In this document: positions 36,489 to 45,891 of the stretch, piece by piece
Layout: the number at the start of each line of letters is the position of its first letter
Numbering within the stretch: the stretch's first letter is position 1
Source: Chitinophaga pinensis
GTDB taxonomy: Bacteria; Bacteroidota; Bacteroidia; Flavobacteriales_D; Crocinitomicaceae
DNA: 64,000 nt
Assembly: GCA_943324745.2 (NCBI GenBank)
Contig: CALPMT020000001.1
Span: forward strand, 62,001 to 126,000
Direction: 5' to 3'
Program-made: the position numbers and the translations under genes
Notes under the pieces: model-generated
What the model saw: only the letters and a program-made list of their open reading frames with translations
Databases searched by the model: none
What the model was told of the DNA's origin: nothing

Positions 36489-37607
36489 ATGCAACGAATA
36501 AAATCATATATCTATCAAAAACCAGATTGGCCCTATTTTACTTGGCGAAGTGATGTATTAATTCCGCTAATGAGTGAAGTACGGAATTTGCAAGGTCGTT
36601 TAATGGGTAAAATGGAATCTTTGGGTTTTCAGTTGAAAAACGAAGCGATGTTAGATACATTAACGCTTGATGTATTAAAAACTTCTGAAATTGAAGGGGA
36701 AATTTTAAATTCCGAGGAAGTTCGTTCGTCGATTGCCCGTCGACTTGGGATTGAATTAGCAGGTGCCGTTGATTCGGAAAGAAATGTCGATGGCGTTGTG
36801 GAAATGATGCTCGATGCGACCCAAAATTGTTTTCAAGCACTCACGAAAGAACGATTGTTTAACTGGCATGCAGCACTTTTTCCAACGGGAAGAAGTGGAA
36901 TGTATCCGATACGGGTAGCCGATTGGCGCCAAGATATTTCCGGACCAATGCAAGTTGTTTCTGGTGGTATAGGGAAAGAGCGCGTTCATTTTCAAGCACC
37001 AGATTCCGTTACTCTTGAACAAGAAATGCAACGTTTTTTGAGTTGGTATAATGAAGAGAATCAGTTAGACTTAGTACTTAAAGCATCCGTTGCGCACCTT
37101 TGGTTTATAACCATACATCCATTTGACGATGGAAACGGACGAATTGCACGTGCCTTGACAGATACATTATTAGCACGTTCCGATAAAAGTAATCAACGGT
37201 TTTACAGTATGTCTGCACAAATTAGAATCGAACGTAAATACTATTATGAAATACTAGAAAGTACCCAAGAAGGTTCGTTAGACATTACGCGATGGATACT
37301 TTGGTTTTTAGAATGCCTGGCGCGTTCTTTAAAAAATTCAGAGGAACTATTAAGTCGTATTTTAGCAAAGGCACACTTTTGGAATATAAATAGCGAAATC
37401 AATTTGAATGAGCGACAAAAAATCATGCTAAACAAATTACTCGATGGTTTTGAAGGAAACCTCAATTCTTCAAAGTGGTCAAAAATTACAAAATGTTCAA
37501 AAGATTCTGCTATTCGTGATATCAACGAATTAATACAACATGGTATTTTGGAGAAAGCGGAAGCGGGAGGAAGAAGTGTAAGTTATCGTTTGTTAGCATT
37601 CAGTTAA
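36489..37607 (+). CDS. Fic-domain protein (DUF4172-Fic), class II
   Basis: The 372-residue protein has an N-terminal DUF4172-like domain (YIYQKPDWPYFTW), an inhibitory-helix motif T65-SEIEG-70 matching (S/T)xxxE(G/N), and the Fic motif H210-PFDDGNGRIAR with the catalytic His. A winged-helix-like C-terminus follows (KWSKITKCSKDSAIRDINELIQHGIL). Fic enzymes usually AMPylate a hydroxyl of a target protein. The N-terminal inhibitory motif makes it class II, self-repressed. It may regulate itself or a local partner. It is a single gene; the target is unknown. Confidence 0.93.
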   Translation: MQRIKSYIYQKPDWPYFTWRSDVLIPLMSEVRNLQGRLMGKMESLGFQLKNEAMLDTLTLDVLKTSEIEGEILNSEEVRSSIARRLGIELAGAVDSERNVDGVVEMMLDATQNCFQALTKERLFNWHAALFPTGRSGMYPIRVADWRQDISGPMQVVSGGIGKERVHFQAPDSVTLEQEMQRFLSWYNEENQLDLVLKASVAHLWFITIHPFDDGNGRIARALTDTLLARSDKSNQRFYSMSAQIRIERKYYYEILESTQEGSLDITRWILWFLECLARSLKNSEELLSRILAKAHFWNINSEINLNERQKIMLNKLLDGFEGNLNSSKWSKITKCSKDSAIRDINELIQHGILEKAEAGGRSVSYRLLAFS

Positions 37608-37740
37608 AAACAATCTAAAAATAATGCTAGACAATTATGTAAATTACTACTTATTCATGTATTTTTAAACTCAGATAAACAAGGTTTTACCAAAATTCTA
37701 ACATATAAAACGTAGAAGTCTCAAAAAATCATTCTAAAAT

Positions 37741-38940
37741 ATGTTTAAAAAATTTTACGTTTTGCTATTTATTGTTGCGTCAGTTTGTACTAAAATTAGC
37801 GCGCAAATCCTTTCAAACAAACAAGAATCAGAGATCCGAACTACTATACATACTCAATTTCAAGAGGCTTCGGAGGATTTACAGTATAATTTTGGCTTCA
37901 ATAATATCCAATGCATTGGGAAAGATACCTTGTATAATCCAGATGGATACCATTATGTATTCAAATTAACAAAGGGAAAGGCGGAACGCATCGATAAGTG
38001 TACATTCCATGGTGCTAATTTTCAACGTTTTTTATTTCATTGGAAAGGCAATTTATTTGCGATGGGTGGATATGGTTTTTTCACCACCAATAATAACCTT
38101 CAATTTTTTAATGCGCGATTGAAAGGTTGGACGTACAAAAACACATCCGGAAATAGACCTCCATTTATTCACGGAGTAGCTTTCGAACATAAAAATAAAA
38201 TTTATGCATTTAATAATTTCAAAAGTGGCAATACAACTACGAACGATTTGATCGATAGTAATTTGTACATCTTAGATTTACCAAAAATGCGTTGGGGAAA
38301 ATTCTCAATGACGGATAAAAATGTACATTTTACAGGAAGAGCTTACCACACCAAAGATTTTGTTTTATATGTAGGAAATACACATTCGATGTTAATTGCA
38401 CCTCATTCATTGAAGTATATAGTTTGGACAAATGAAGACGTTAGTTTAAATAAAAATGCAATAATATCGATTCATGAGAATACGCTGACTCTGGAAAACA
38501 CCTTTTCTGTGCATTCCAAAAAAAGCAAATACACCATTGATTTAGCCGCTAAATGGAAAAATAATCCTCATAAAATTACTTTACGTTGGAATGTCCTAAG
38601 TGACAAACAAGTTTCTAATTTTTCAACGAGTAAAGCAATTGTTCAAATACTTATAAGCATCCTACTCATACTTATAGGGGTGTATTACATTCGCAGAAAG
38701 AAAACTAAAAAAATAGGAATAGATTATAATCAATTAGAACAGAAATTAATTTCCGAAAACAGAATGTTAAATACGGAAGAATTAGATGCACTATTCGGCA
38801 TAGAACACATGGATGTAGATAGTAAAAAGTTTAAACGTAATCGCATGATTAATGAGATGAACCAACGACATCCAGATTTTATTATCCGTAAGAAAGATGA
38901 TTCTGATAAACGCCGTTTTTTATACCAAATTAAATTCTAA
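37741..38940 (+). CDS. Membrane protein with secreted beta domain and conserved C-terminal cytoplasmic domain
   Basis: The 399-residue protein has a signal peptide (MFKKFYVLLFIVASVCTKISAQ), an extracytoplasmic beta-rich region (about 25-290, Kelch-like rhythm with GYGFFTTNNNLQFF), and one transmembrane helix at about 298-318. The cytoplasmic tail includes ELDALFGIEHMDVDSKKFKR, then NEMNQRHPDFIIRKKD..RR.LYQI. That tail is shared with the protein at 39078-39707. A membrane-spanning sensor with an inner DNA- or protein-binding tail is an inference. No family is recognised. Confidence 0.75.
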   Translation: MFKKFYVLLFIVASVCTKISAQILSNKQESEIRTTIHTQFQEASEDLQYNFGFNNIQCIGKDTLYNPDGYHYVFKLTKGKAERIDKCTFHGANFQRFLFHWKGNLFAMGGYGFFTTNNNLQFFNARLKGWTYKNTSGNRPPFIHGVAFEHKNKIYAFNNFKSGNTTTNDLIDSNLYILDLPKMRWGKFSMTDKNVHFTGRAYHTKDFVLYVGNTHSMLIAPHSLKYIVWTNEDVSLNKNAIISIHENTLTLENTFSVHSKKSKYTIDLAAKWKNNPHKITLRWNVLSDKQVSNFSTSKAIVQILISILLILIGVYYIRRKKTKKIGIDYNQLEQKLISENRMLNTEELDALFGIEHMDVDSKKFKRNRMINEMNQRHPDFIIRKKDDSDKRRFLYQIKF

Positions 38941-39077
38941 TACCGCTTATTTAGGGATTGCAGGATGGTTTATAACCGGTGTGCAACGGAAATGAAACTA
39001 AAAAGCAACTGAAATTATCCCGTTATCCTTCAAATCATAGGTTTATTTGCTTGAAATTCAGTGCAAATTAATACACT

Positions 39078-39707
39078 ATGGAACGAAGTTTAATTCGTTT
39101 ATTTCTTTTTTCCTGTATGATAATAGTTTCGATACCGATGTATGGATCGAACAAAAACTCCATGGAAACCATTCAACTAAAAGATTATGTTGTTCATTAT
39201 AAACAACATGAAATGTTAGTGATTGATAAGAACACCTTGGAGACACATCTCGTAGATGAAAAAAACACTTTACCCGGTTACAACATTAGTAGCATTGGTA
39301 ATCGATTGATTTTCAAAAAAAATAAGCATACTACTGAATTAGATATTTATCAAAAGCTCCAAGAATTAAAGCAGCAGAAAATGCAAATGATAGGGTTAAT
39401 TTTTTCGCTGCTTATTCTAACTATTCTTATCATTTACAACTATAAAGTAAGACAAAAGCGTAACAAAACATCACCTCTTCCGGTTTTGGAAAAGCATAAT
39501 TATTACGATAAGATTTCTACCTGTTCCGGTAAAACACTTAGAACCCACGAAATGGATGAATTATTTGACATTGACAAACTATCCTACGACAGTCGAAAAC
39601 TAAAACGTCACCGCCTAATCCAGGAAATAAACAAAAAACATCCCGAATTAATACAACGCATCAAGGACAAAGAAGATCAACGTAAGTATCTGTATATCAT
39701 AAATTAA
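39078..39707 (+). CDS. Paralogue of the upstream membrane protein, shorter sensor part
   Basis: The 209-residue protein has a signal-anchor-like N-terminus, a short extracytoplasmic part, a transmembrane helix at about 108-128 (MIGLIFSLLILTILIIYNY) and a basic cytoplasmic tail. The tail (EMDELFDIDKLSYDSRKLKR, then QEINKKHPELIQRIKD) aligns with the upstream protein's C-terminus: same spacing, same H-P-x-x-I-x-R and D-x-R-x-x-L-Y-x-I. It is therefore a tandem duplicate with a reduced outer domain. Confidence 0.7.
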   Translation: MERSLIRLFLFSCMIIVSIPMYGSNKNSMETIQLKDYVVHYKQHEMLVIDKNTLETHLVDEKNTLPGYNISSIGNRLIFKKNKHTTELDIYQKLQELKQQKMQMIGLIFSLLILTILIIYNYKVRQKRNKTSPLPVLEKHNYYDKISTCSGKTLRTHEMDELFDIDKLSYDSRKLKRHRLIQEINKKHPELIQRIKDKEDQRKYLYIIN

Positions 39708-39817
39708 CAAAAATAATGAACCGGTTTGAAACCGAAATGAAACCTATTAATTGTAGATATTAAATGCTATTTTTATTAATTTGTTGAAAATATATTTAGC
39801 TTTATAAATAAATAACA

Positions 39818-40258
39818 ATGAAACAATTAATAATAATATCAACTCTTTTTCTTGTACTTGGATTTACAAGAAAAAATGAAAATTATCACGTAGAGTGTTA
39901 TAATCTTTCTTCATCCGATTATATCGATTTAAAGGTTTGAAGTGATGCAAAAAAGTATAACGCTACAAAAGCGGAAAAGAATGCAATTCATGCTGTTTTA
40001 TTTTCGGGTGTTTCTGGTAGCGGAAATTGTATCACACAAAAACCAATTTTAACTTCAGAGTAAGCAAGGAATACATTTAAAAATATCGAGCGAAAATTCT
40101 TCTCTAAAAAAGGAAGTTGGAAATTATTTATAAAATCTTCGACTTTCATTAATGATAAAACACCTAAAAATCATTACATTGTAAGTATATCTAAACTTCA
40201 ACTAATGAATTTTTTAATTGAAAAGAAAGTAATTAAGTCACTAAATAATGGATTTTAA
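39818..40258 (+). pseudogene. Secreted protein pseudogene with two in-frame stops
   Basis: One reading frame of 147 codons starts with a signal peptide (MKQLIIISTLFLVLGFT) and runs to the TAA at 40256-40258. It is broken by TGA (after ...YIDLKV) and by TAA (after ...QKPILTSE). The sequence between and after the stops is protein-like (KKYNATKAEKNAIHAVLFSG; KKGSWKLFIKSSTFINDK), so it is a decayed gene. Its 3' end (TCACTAAATAATGGATTTTA) matches the sequence upstream of the paralogue at 51518. Two stop codons make read-through or recoding unlikely. Confidence 0.75.
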
Positions 40259-40259
40259 G

Positions 40260-41216
40260 ATGAAGAATATGAAAAAAATTGGATTGATAACGTTATTGAT
40301 TTGCCTGGTTGGTAATCTTTTTGGACAAGCGAAAAAACCTACGCTTATGATATTACCTAGCGATAATTGGTGTGAGCAACGCTTTTTCATGACTGAATTT
40401 GATAATCAAGGTACTAAACAAAAAGTTCCTAACTACAAACAAGCATTTCAAGAAGATACCGAAATTGGACAAGTAATTTCTAAAATTGGTTCTTTGATGG
40501 TTGACCGTGGTTTCCCTTTAAAGGATGCTGAACAAGAAATTAAAGCAATAGAAAATAGAACCGCAGAAGATAATATGACCTCCAGTACAAATACTGGTTC
40601 TTCCTTTACGGAAAGTCCTTTGGATAAGTTGAGAAATAAAGCAAAAGCGGATATTGTTATTCAGATATGGTGGAAAGTGAATAAAACGGAACAAGGCAAG
40701 ATAATTTCGTTTGTGTTAGAGGCATTCGATGCGTATACGAGTAAACGAATTGCATCCTCTACTGGAAATAGTACTCCGAATGCAGTAGATATTGTTCCTT
40801 TACTATTACAAAATGCAATTCTTTCAATTATTGATCCTTTTGTAGGACAACTGCAAGCCCATTTTGATGATATGTTCACCAACGGAAGAGAAATAAAACT
40901 GACGGTTAAAAAATGGAATTCTTGGGATAAAAACTTAGAAACTGAAATTGATGGTAAAGAGATTACGGATTATATCCAAGAATGGATGCAAAAAAACACG
41001 GTGAATAAACGTTTTAACTTAAGCGATCAAACCGAAAATAGAATCAACTTTGAGCAAGTTAGAATACCGTTATATGATGCCAATAATAATCCAGTTGATG
41101 CAAGACAGTTTACAAAAGGTCTTCAAAAATACTTAAAAGGGGCACCATTTAATTTTGAAGTGAAACTAATGACAAGAGGTCTTGGCGAAGCAATTATTGT
41201 ATTAGGTGAAAAATAA
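40260..41216 (+). CDS. Secreted DUF6175-like protein, copy 1
   Basis: From ATG 40260 the protein is 318 residues. I prefer this start over the in-frame ATG at 40248 because the paralogue at 51518 has the matching MKNM start and lacks the earlier ATG. A signal peptide is followed by KKPTLMILPSDNWCEQRFF, TEFDNQGTKQKVPNYKQAFQ and GSLMVDRGFPLKDAEQEI, the pattern I associate with DUF6175. The two copies are closely similar over nearly their full length. It begins just after the pseudogene and is followed by another secreted-protein gene. The function is unknown; periplasmic or secreted. Confidence 0.85.
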   Translation: MKNMKKIGLITLLICLVGNLFGQAKKPTLMILPSDNWCEQRFFMTEFDNQGTKQKVPNYKQAFQEDTEIGQVISKIGSLMVDRGFPLKDAEQEIKAIENRTAEDNMTSSTNTGSSFTESPLDKLRNKAKADIVIQIWWKVNKTEQGKIISFVLEAFDAYTSKRIASSTGNSTPNAVDIVPLLLQNAILSIIDPFVGQLQAHFDDMFTNGREIKLTVKKWNSWDKNLETEIDGKEITDYIQEWMQKNTVNKRFNLSDQTENRINFEQVRIPLYDANNNPVDARQFTKGLQKYLKGAPFNFEVKLMTRGLGEAIIVLGEK

Positions 41217-41222
41217 AATACT

Positions 41223-42179
41223 ATGAAAAAAATACTATCCATATCCATTTTTACTTTTTTGTCAATTATTGGTTATACGCAAGTGCAACTAGATGATTTT
41301 GGTAGAATAATTCTAAATTCTCACATATCTGAAAAGTTAGAATTATCTACTGAAGTAAAAAACACTTTATTAACAAAATTAGATCAAATTTCTAGTGCTA
41401 ATGGGATGGGCGGAAGTCAAATAAATCCTAGGTTTATTATTACTGCTAATTTAACGATTGGAACAAAAGATATCATAGCAGGACCACCACAAATGCTAGC
41501 ACAAAATTTAGAGTTAACTCTTTTTATTGGGGATGCAATTACCAATACCATTTTTTCAACTATTTCATTGAGTCTAAAAGGTGTTGGAACCAATGAAAAC
41601 AAAGCGTATATAGATGCCTTCAAAAACATTAACCCAAAGAATAAAGAAGTTGTTGCATTTTTAGAGGAGGGAAAAACAAAAATAATTAACTATTACAGCA
41701 CCAATTGTGATTTTATTCTTAAAGATGCTCAAGCATTAACTAAACAAGAAAAATATGATGAAGCAATTTACAAATTATCCTTAGTGCCAGATGTTTGTAA
41801 AGAATGCTACTTTAAATGTTTAGATACTTTAACTGCGATTTACCAAAAGAAAATTGATGCAGACTGTAAAATAAAGTTGAATCAAGCAAAATCATTATGG
41901 GCTGCGCAACAAACACCAATTGGTGCTGAAAAAGCAGGTGATATTCTTTCTTCTATTAATCCAATGGCATCTTGTCAAGGTGAAATTGAGTCTTTCATAA
42001 AAACCATTGACACTAAATTGAAAGCAGATGAAAAAGCACGCTGTGAATTTAAAATAAAACAGTATAAAGACAGTGTTGAATTAGAGAAAACAAAAGTCAA
42101 TGCTTACCGAGATGTAGCAATTGAATTTGCTCGAAATCAACCTAGGACAGTTACTTATAATAATATAATCTGGAGATAG
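41223..42179 (+). CDS. Secreted protein downstream of DUF6175-like gene
   Basis: The 318-residue protein has a signal peptide (MKKILSISIFTFLSIIGYTQ), a first domain at about 25-170 (beta-rich, RFIITANLTIGTKD), and a helical second half with Cys pairs (CDF...CKECYFKC...CKI...C). The spacing of the Cys residues suggests disulfides. It starts 6 bp after the DUF6175-like gene, so the two are probably co-expressed. The second DUF6175 copy at 51518 lacks this partner. No family is recognised. Confidence 0.7.
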   Translation: MKKILSISIFTFLSIIGYTQVQLDDFGRIILNSHISEKLELSTEVKNTLLTKLDQISSANGMGGSQINPRFIITANLTIGTKDIIAGPPQMLAQNLELTLFIGDAITNTIFSTISLSLKGVGTNENKAYIDAFKNINPKNKEVVAFLEEGKTKIINYYSTNCDFILKDAQALTKQEKYDEAIYKLSLVPDVCKECYFKCLDTLTAIYQKKIDADCKIKLNQAKSLWAAQQTPIGAEKAGDILSSINPMASCQGEIESFIKTIDTKLKADEKARCEFKIKQYKDSVELEKTKVNAYRDVAIEFARNQPRTVTYNNIIWR

Positions 42180-42181
42180 TT

Positions 42182-42406
42182 ATGAATTTATTTAGTGATA
42201 CCCAAAAACAAATTTCACCATGCATAGTTTCAAAAGTAAAATTTGCATTGAATTTAAAATCAGACAAACCTGATAACATTAAATTTTGCAGTAAAAATTA
42301 TTGGGTTTTAGCAATAAAATCAATCGCAAATGAATATAAAATTAATGACGATTCGATTGTTGTTTCTGCAATAGAAAAGTATGATATGTTAATCAATAAT
42401 ATATAG
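42182..42406 (+). CDS. Small hypothetical protein (74 residues)
   Basis: The gene starts 2 bp after its neighbour and ends 2 bp before the next small gene. The protein is polar, with a helical C-terminal half (KNYWVLAIKSIANEYKINDD). No signal peptide or family was recognised. Its place in a tight co-directional run supports expression. Confidence 0.55.
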   Translation: MNLFSDTQKQISPCIVSKVKFALNLKSDKPDNIKFCSKNYWVLAIKSIANEYKINDDSIVVSAIEKYDMLINNI

Positions 42407-42408
42407 AT

Positions 42409-42645
42409 ATGGCAAGAATTAATAAAAAACACTTTGTTATTTTCAATAATGCAGGTGTAATAAGCGCTACTACTCCAAAAAATTGGGCAAGAGCAAATCA
42501 AACTTTATTTGATGGATATAATTTTTCTAATTCTGAAAACACACCGACAGTAATTGAGATAGAAAATTATCTAACTAACAACTTACAATTTACAAAAATA
42601 GAAAACGACGAAGTTATTATACTTTATCCTTATCATAGTATTTGA
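42409..42645 (+). CDS. Small hypothetical protein (78 residues)
   Basis: A cytoplasmic-looking small protein (HFVIFNNAGVISATTPKNWAR) starts 2 bp after the previous gene. No known family. The phrase NWARANQTLFDGYNF suggests a compact alpha/beta fold, but that is a guess. It may have a shared role with the preceding 74-residue protein. Confidence 0.55.
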   Translation: MARINKKHFVIFNNAGVISATTPKNWARANQTLFDGYNFSNSENTPTVIEIENYLTNNLQFTKIENDEVIILYPYHSI

Positions 42646-42680
42646 TTATAAATTAAAGAACAAAAAAAATACAGCAAAAA

Positions 42681-43388
42681 ATGAAATGGTTAATATTTAT
42701 ATTTTGTAGTTTAATTGTAAAATTTGGAATTTCTCAATCTTATAATGATGATAAAACATCTGCTATAAATTATATTAAAAGAGTTTACAACACTACTGAA
42801 TTTCATGGTGTTAAATTAATTGAGGGATATGAAAAGGAGTATATAGGAGTATCATTGTCTTATCCTAAGGATTCTTCAAAATTTTATTCGACTAATATCT
42901 CTAATAAAATCCAACAAATTGCAGAAAAGGAATTTTCTAAACCATGTATTAGATTTGAAATGATAGAACATTTACAATCTAATAATGATAAGAAGAATAC
43001 GTATCTATATATCTGTGAAACATTAGAAAACTTTGTTTTTGAGAACTATAAAACTAAAAAAATAGATGGTGTTAAATTAATCGTTTCGCCCAATAATAAA
43101 TATTTAGTTTCAATCATTTCTTTAGACAATTCAAAGTTTTTGAATAATCAAGAGAGAGATAAAGTAGCATTTATGAAGGCAAAACAAATGACAAATACCT
43201 TTCTAAATGGATCGATTATTAGTTCTGAATCAATAATTAAACTAGATAATAACGGTAATGTTACTGAAAATGAATCAAATGAATCTATCAAAGAAAATTC
43301 AATGGGATTTGTATCTGGAGTTCAACTTTTAGAAACCAAAGAATTCCAACCGAACAATATTGTTTATGCTTTTTATGTTAATTTATAA
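42681..43388 (+). CDS. Secreted protein of unknown function
   Basis: The 235-residue protein has a signal peptide (MKWLIFIFCSLIVKFGISQ) followed by a polar, mixed alpha/beta sequence (SLSYPKDSSKFYSTNISNK). It has no recognised family. It precedes the large Lcl-domain protein by 12 bp on the same strand and likely works in the same compartment. Confidence 0.65.
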   Translation: MKWLIFIFCSLIVKFGISQSYNDDKTSAINYIKRVYNTTEFHGVKLIEGYEKEYIGVSLSYPKDSSKFYSTNISNKIQQIAEKEFSKPCIRFEMIEHLQSNNDKKNTYLYICETLENFVFENYKTKKIDGVKLIVSPNNKYLVSIISLDNSKFLNNQERDKVAFMKAKQMTNTFLNGSIISSESIIKLDNNGNVTENESNESIKENSMGFVSGVQLLETKEFQPNNIVYAFYVNL

Positions 43389-43400
43389 TTCTATTAAAAG

Positions 43401-45821
43401 ATGGTAAAAAAAATCACTTTTTCATTTTTGTTTATGTTTTTCATTTTTGTTCTATTTTCTCAAAATAGAAAATTAAGGAAAGATTATGATCTATTAAAAA
43501 ATAACCAATTTGAAGAGGCATATACTAATTTATCTGATATTAGAAATAAGGAAATGTATACTCCTTTTTCTTATTTTTTATTTTCCGAGTATTTTGGAAA
43601 TATCAATAATAAAAAATACAATATAGATAGTTGTTTTTGGTATCTTAAAAAAAGATATACCTTATCCAAGTCTTATCTAGATAAAAAAGAATTAGAAGAT
43701 GCATGTGAAGATATTAAATTTTGCATCTTAAAATTAAATAATAAGTTAGATTCAATTGCTGATTTCGCTTATCAAAAAAAATATTCTACGACAAATAACT
43801 TAAATGATTTAAATTATTTTATATCGTTTTATACAGAAACCAAATCAAATATAAAAGCAAAGGAAAGATTGGATATGTTATTATTCAATAATGCAAAGTC
43901 AAAAAAGTCTATACAATCATTGGAGAAGTTTAACCAAGATTACCCCCAATCTCAATTTTTAGATACATCAAAACTAGAAATTGAAAAACTAGAATATAAC
44001 GACGTAATTATTAAAAATGATGTTGTGAGTTTCGATCAATTTTTAAAAAAATATCCTAATTCAACTTTTAAAACAGAGATAAATAAAAAGAAACAAAAGA
44101 AGATTTTTGACACTTATTTGTTATTGAACAAAGAAAACGAATTTAATATTTACATCGAAAAATATCCTGATTCCGATTTTATTGCTGAAGCGAAAAAAAA
44201 GAGAGATTTATTAGTATACGAGGAATCATTATTAAAGAATACCATTGATGGTTATTCTTCGGTTTTAACCAAATATCCTGAAATTGAATTTGCTCAACAG
44301 ATTAGATTTAATATTAAAAAATTAGAAACAATTATAAACGAAGGAGCGTCAATAAATAATGAAGATTTAAAATCTGAAAATGGAGTATCACTTGTTGTTA
44401 CTGGACACGGACAAACATTATTAGAAGCAAAACAAAATGCAATCAGGAGTGCAATAGAACAAGCATATGGTGCTTTTATTACATCTAAATTGGAAATATT
44501 CAACGATAAAATAGTTTCAGATGAAATGTCATCAATATCATCGGGAAATATTAAATCGTTTGAAATTATTACTGAATCTCAACAATTAGACTCTACATAT
44601 GCTGTAATATTAAAAGTAATCGTTTCAGTTGATAAGTTGACTAGTTTTGTTCAATCAAAAGGATATGCGGTTGAAGTAAAAGGTAGTTTATTTGCTTTAA
44701 ATATAGAACATCAAATATTAAATGAATCTTCAGAAATAAAAACAATAAATTCAATGGTTAATTTATTACATGAACCTATGCAACAGGCATTTAGTTATAC
44801 AATTACATCTTCAAACCCTAAAAGTTTAGACGCAAATAATAATGAATGGGAGATACCAATTGAAGTTCTTGTTAATGCTAATAAAAACATGGAGTTATGT
44901 AGTAATCATTTAATTAAAACTCTAAATTCTATTAGTTTAAACAAAAATGAAATCAATGATTATATTAAATTAAATAAAAAATATTTTCAAATTATTTTAA
45001 ATATTAATAACATAAATGATACTTTTTATTTGAGAAAAAAAGAAAGTGTTGCGCTACTGAGTCTGTTTACTGATAAATGGGAGTTTTATATTAAAAATTT
45101 TCTAGTAAAATCTGATATTGAAGTAATAGATTTAACTAAAAAATATAAATGTCCACCTATTTATATTGATTTAATAAATAAAGAAAGGTCTAAAAAAGAA
45201 TATTATGGAAGGTCTAAAAAAGAACCTGGAGATGAAGAAGAGGAAGATTGTTTTTGTGAAATTTATATATTTCAACCATTCGATGATTTTGATTTAAAAG
45301 ATCAATTTATTTTCAAAAATAAAACAATTAACTTCCCTGGTGATCAACAAATTGTTGCAAAATTAAGTTTAAGAGACGTGAAAACATTAAATGAGATTAA
45401 GAATATTACAAAGTATAGTATTGAAAGTAAAGGGGTTGTGTCTAAGTTTTCTCATGGAGGTTATGTAGTTTATGAGGAAAATGGCCATGGATTAGTTGTA
45501 AGTACTAAAGAAATTGGAAATTTACCATGGGAGGAAGCAAAAAAAACTTGTAATAATTTAGTTCTAAATGGATACGATGATTGGTATTTGCCAACTATCG
45601 AAGAGTTAGATACCATATATAACTATTTTAAAGAATTCAATGAATTAAAATTTTATAACAAACAATATCAATCTTCTACTGAGCAATGTTTTAAGGATTA
45701 TGAAACTGGTAGTACTAAATGTTGGTATAAGTTAGTGTTAGACTTCTCTGATGGCTCACGTTCCCAATCTTATAATGATAATGGTTTTCCAAATAGATTT
45801 ATATCAGTTAGAAAATTTTAA
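43401..45821 (+). CDS. Large secreted protein: TPR-like, FlgT/LPP20-like and Lcl (DUF1566) domains
   Basis: The 806-residue protein has a signal peptide (FSFLFMFFIFVLFSQ). It has an N-terminal helical repeat region (about 20-320, motifs like FLKKYPNSTFKTE), an LPP20/FlgT-like domain at about 325-430 (GHGQTLLEAKQNAIRSAIEQ), and a C-terminal Lcl/DUF1566 domain at about 690-806 (WEEAKKTCNNLVLNGYDDWYLPTIEELD...NRFISVRKF). Lcl domains occur in surface adhesins. The FlgT-type fold is found in lipoproteins around flagella and in related surface proteins. The combination suggests a cell-surface or periplasmic scaffold. It is in a run of secreted-protein genes. Confidence 0.75.
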   Translation: MVKKITFSFLFMFFIFVLFSQNRKLRKDYDLLKNNQFEEAYTNLSDIRNKEMYTPFSYFLFSEYFGNINNKKYNIDSCFWYLKKRYTLSKSYLDKKELEDACEDIKFCILKLNNKLDSIADFAYQKKYSTTNNLNDLNYFISFYTETKSNIKAKERLDMLLFNNAKSKKSIQSLEKFNQDYPQSQFLDTSKLEIEKLEYNDVIIKNDVVSFDQFLKKYPNSTFKTEINKKKQKKIFDTYLLLNKENEFNIYIEKYPDSDFIAEAKKKRDLLVYEESLLKNTIDGYSSVLTKYPEIEFAQQIRFNIKKLETIINEGASINNEDLKSENGVSLVVTGHGQTLLEAKQNAIRSAIEQAYGAFITSKLEIFNDKIVSDEMSSISSGNIKSFEIITESQQLDSTYAVILKVIVSVDKLTSFVQSKGYAVEVKGSLFALNIEHQILNESSEIKTINSMVNLLHEPMQQAFSYTITSSNPKSLDANNNEWEIPIEVLVNANKNMELCSNHLIKTLNSISLNKNEINDYIKLNKKYFQIILNINNINDTFYLRKKESVALLSLFTDKWEFYIKNFLVKSDIEVIDLTKKYKCPPIYIDLINKERSKKEYYGRSKKEPGDEEEEDCFCEIYIFQPFDDFDLKDQFIFKNKTINFPGDQQIVAKLSLRDVKTLNEIKNITKYSIESKGVVSKFSHGGYVVYEENGHGLVVSTKEIGNLPWEEAKKTCNNLVLNGYDDWYLPTIEELDTIYNYFKEFNELKFYNKQYQSSTEQCFKDYETGSTKCWYKLVLDFSDGSRSQSYNDNGFPNRFISVRKF

Positions 45822-45891
45822 CCCAAAAAGCTAGAAGTTACATTTTACTTAAACTAAATTTTACTTTAAAAGAAACACTTTATAATTCAAC

